Source: Saitoella complicata NRRL Y-17804
Lineage: Eukaryota; Ascomycota; Saitoellomycetes; Saitoellales; Saitoellaceae
Assembly (NCBI RefSeq): GCF_001661265.1
Contig: NW_017567018.1
Location: forward strand, 186,001 to 250,000
Length of the DNA: 64,000 nucleotides
Direction of reading: 5' to 3'
A program made the position numbers and the translations under genes. Positions 62,457 through 64,000 of the stretch are shown here, piece by piece. Under the pieces are notes generated by a model. The model ran no database searches. It had not been told where the DNA came from and saw only the letters and a list, made by a program, of their open reading frames with translations. The stretch's first letter is position 1, and the number at the start of each line of letters is the position of its first letter.

Positions 62457-62783
62457 GACGTTTTATGGTGCGACGGTGTACGTTATGAGAGAAAGCTTTT
62501 TCTGGACTTTAGCAGGTGTTTGCTTTCTTGTTTTGGTATGGCGTTTCTCCTTTCAACTACTTAATCTTATACCTTGTTTGCTCTCAACCCTTAGAACCTG
62601 TTGTGTTCATCTCGTTTCCCTGCCGTCCTAAGTATCGCTTGCTCTGAAAATTGCCGTGCTTCCATGCCTCATGACTAGCGGATCAGGAAGACGTCTGTTC
62701 CTTAATCGCTGCTTCTTGTAGCTCTCGTGCTTGGATCTCGTTCCATCCTGCTCGTTGCACCTCGCGACCTCACCGCTCACCGC
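62457..62783. other. Intergenic between convergent genes
   Basis: About 327 T/C-rich bases hold the 3' ends of the 312-residue orphan and SPF27. Nothing else is supported. Confidence 0.5.
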
Positions 62784-63462
62784 TCACTGTCCAAACCTCT
62801 GTTTCTTCCTCCTTAGCTCCTCAACCTCCCCCTCCAAAACCACGCCCGCAACCTCAACCTCAACAACCCCCCTAACCAACCTCCTCCACCGCCCCTCCAG
62901 CTCCTCAATAAGCCCCTTCGCCTCAACCTGTCTCCTCTTCCTCTCCACATTCACAGCCTTGACTTCCTCGCGCAGCGTTTCGAGTTGACGTTCATGCGCG
63001 AGGAGGAGAGAGGAGAGTTGTTCGAGGTGGATGAGCCACGCATTTTGACCGTAGGATTTTAGGAGTGAGAGGTCGGTTGAGCGGAGTGAGAGGGCTGTTG
63101 CCGCGATGTAGGCTTGGTGGAGGGCGGATTTCCATTCGTTTATGCTGGCATTTGGACCTGGCATTGTCGGTGCGGAATATTTTGACAGATCGATTGCGTT
63201 CAACGGTTCTTTCCGCGCTACTCGATCCAGTTCTTGTTGCATGAGGGGGGAGGACGGGGACCATGGCTCTGAGGGCGGGAGGAGTGGGTGTGCGGTTGTT
63301 GGGATTTTGCCGAGTTCGGTTGCGATGAGGGATTGGGCTGGGGTTAGGTCGAGCGGTGGGTCGGCGTCTGTAAGGAGGGTTTAGTAAGGAAATTGGAGGA
63401 GGAGGAGGTGAGGGAGAGGACGGACATGGTAGGGAGTCGTAGGACTCGGCGATTAGAGGCAT
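62784..63462 (-). CDS. cwf7: Pre-mRNA-splicing factor SPF27 (BCAS2/Cwf7)
   Basis: Two exons, 63462-63426 and 63367-62784, with a 58-base intron (GTCCGT donor, ACTAAA branch), give 206 residues. The spliced start MPLIAESYDSLPYADPPLDL matches the family opening around SLPYxDP. Further landmarks are LTPAQSLIATELGK, LLPPSEPWSPSSPLMQQELD, INEWKSALHQAYIAATALSL and a C-terminal coiled coil (LETLREEVKAVNVERKRRQV). SPF27 is a core part of the Prp19/NineTeen complex that stabilises the active spliceosome. It is divergent from the GPI18-like gene, with about 250 bases between starts. Confidence 0.92.
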
Positions 63463-63713
63463 TCTGAACTGAACTTAACTTTGCGACGCGGGCTACGATG
63501 TGACCTGAGGAAAATCCTAGGATGCCAAGAGAAATGTTGAAGGCGATATAGGTCAGAGGCGGGGTTATATGATCGAGGAACTTCTCAAGATGTTGGTGTT
63601 GAGTTTCGAATGGCGGCCGTCGCGAACCCGAGCAGCTGAACACCGATGCGGCTAGCCTCTGGCGAACGCGGGAGTCCCATATCTTCGTTACCTCCGAGTT
63701 CACGCATTCCGTA

Positions 63714-64000
63714 ATGTCAAAACCAGCTCTACGACCTCCCCTCTCTTCATCAACCCGATCAACTCTACTACGAGACCATGGACTAATTTTCGCTGTCTGG
63801 GCGCTGCAGAAGTTGGTGATCTTCGCTCTCTCCCTCACCTCCAAATATGCCTACGACTCCTCCACCACCATCCTCTTCGACGCCAACTCCGACAATGGCT
63901 GGTCACACCTTAGGTGGCTAACCGAAAGATATACACGGTGGGATACGCTGTATTTTACCGAGTTGAGTAGACGCGGGAATGTGTGGGAACAGGAGTGGGC
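63714..64000 (+). CDS. GPI18: GPI mannosyltransferase 2 (GPI18/PIG-V), 5' part, runs off the window
   Basis: The frame begins with an ATG at 63714 and stays open for 95 codons to the window edge. It encodes a basic N-terminus (MSKPALRPPLSSSTRSTLLR), a first hydrophobic helix (LIFAVWALQKLVIFALSL), and the luminal signature of PIG-V: YTRWDTLYFTELSRRGNVWE followed by QEWA, matching the RWD..YF.......YEQE.A pattern. The enzyme adds the second mannose to the GPI precursor in the ER. The rest of the protein, normally 400-500 residues with several helices, lies beyond the window. No intron is visible in this part. Confidence 0.9.
   Translation, partial: MSKPALRPPLSSSTRSTLLRDHGLIFAVWALQKLVIFALSLTSKYAYDSSTTILFDANSDNGWSHLRWLTERYTRWDTLYFTELSRRGNVWEQEW

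Noticed and set aside
1-64000. Transposon, virus-like element, CRISPR array or secondary-metabolite cluster
   Set aside because: No polymerase, integrase, transposase, capsid, spaced repeat array or backbone synthase gene was seen on either strand.

Overview
This window is chromosomal DNA from a filamentous ascomycete, most likely Pezizomycotina. The genes are eukaryotic, closely spaced and on both strands. Most carry zero to two introns of about 45-130 bases with GT...AG ends, often with a CTAAC-like branch site. Diagnostic families include an AtfA-type bZIP factor, a neutral trehalase with Ca-site and kinase-site N-terminus, a urease accessory protein with a His-rich head, an RTA1-like membrane protein and a fungal NCS1 permease. 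I cannot place the class or species. I saw no reverse transcriptase, integrase, transposase, capsid gene or CRISPR array.

Layout. 0-8 kb: RTA1-like protein, cyanamide hydratase-type HD enzyme, PLP aminotransferase, cyclophilin A, ENTH/epsin, ribosomal protein S21. 8-20 kb: SLX4, biotin-protein ligase, M28 peptidase, UreG, Cdt1, Mad2. 20-31 kb: GUF1, NOT3/5, SDR, an orphan, neutral trehalase. 30-42 kb: AtfA-like bZIP, an 81-residue orphan, D-tRNA deacylase, Snf7, a DUF2419-like protein, Rpn11, a 545-residue orphan, Get3, a small membrane/coiled-coil protein. 42-51 kb: a long intergenic region, a large secreted Thr/Val-rich protein, Cyp40, Cgi121 (KEOPS), an unusual kinase. 51.3-54.7 kb: a gene-poor stretch. 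54.7-64 kb: RasGAP (Bud2-like), NCS1 permease, tRNA-Leu(UAA), an orphan, SPF27, and the start of GPI18/PIG-V running off the window.

Most genes are housekeeping (replication and repair, mRNA decay and splicing, proteasome, ESCRT, tail-anchored insertion, tRNA modification, mitochondrial translation) and do not form one pathway. Neutral trehalase and the AtfA-like factor lie next to each other on the same strand, a possible stress-related pair. The RTA1-like protein and the cyanamide hydratase are convergent neighbours with detoxification-type annotations.

Exon structures were assembled by eye. For every spliced gene listed with explicit exons the summed exon length is a multiple of three and the junctions restore conserved family sequence. 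The exceptions, where a junction is less certain, are the aminotransferase first intron and the 545-residue orphan. The most interesting leads are the secreted repeat protein with a Cys/Trp-rich C-terminus, the SUMO-interaction-like motifs and tandem repeats in SLX4, the HGD/DFA kinase, the readable 60-base intron under a perfect CRE, and several small or orphan genes.
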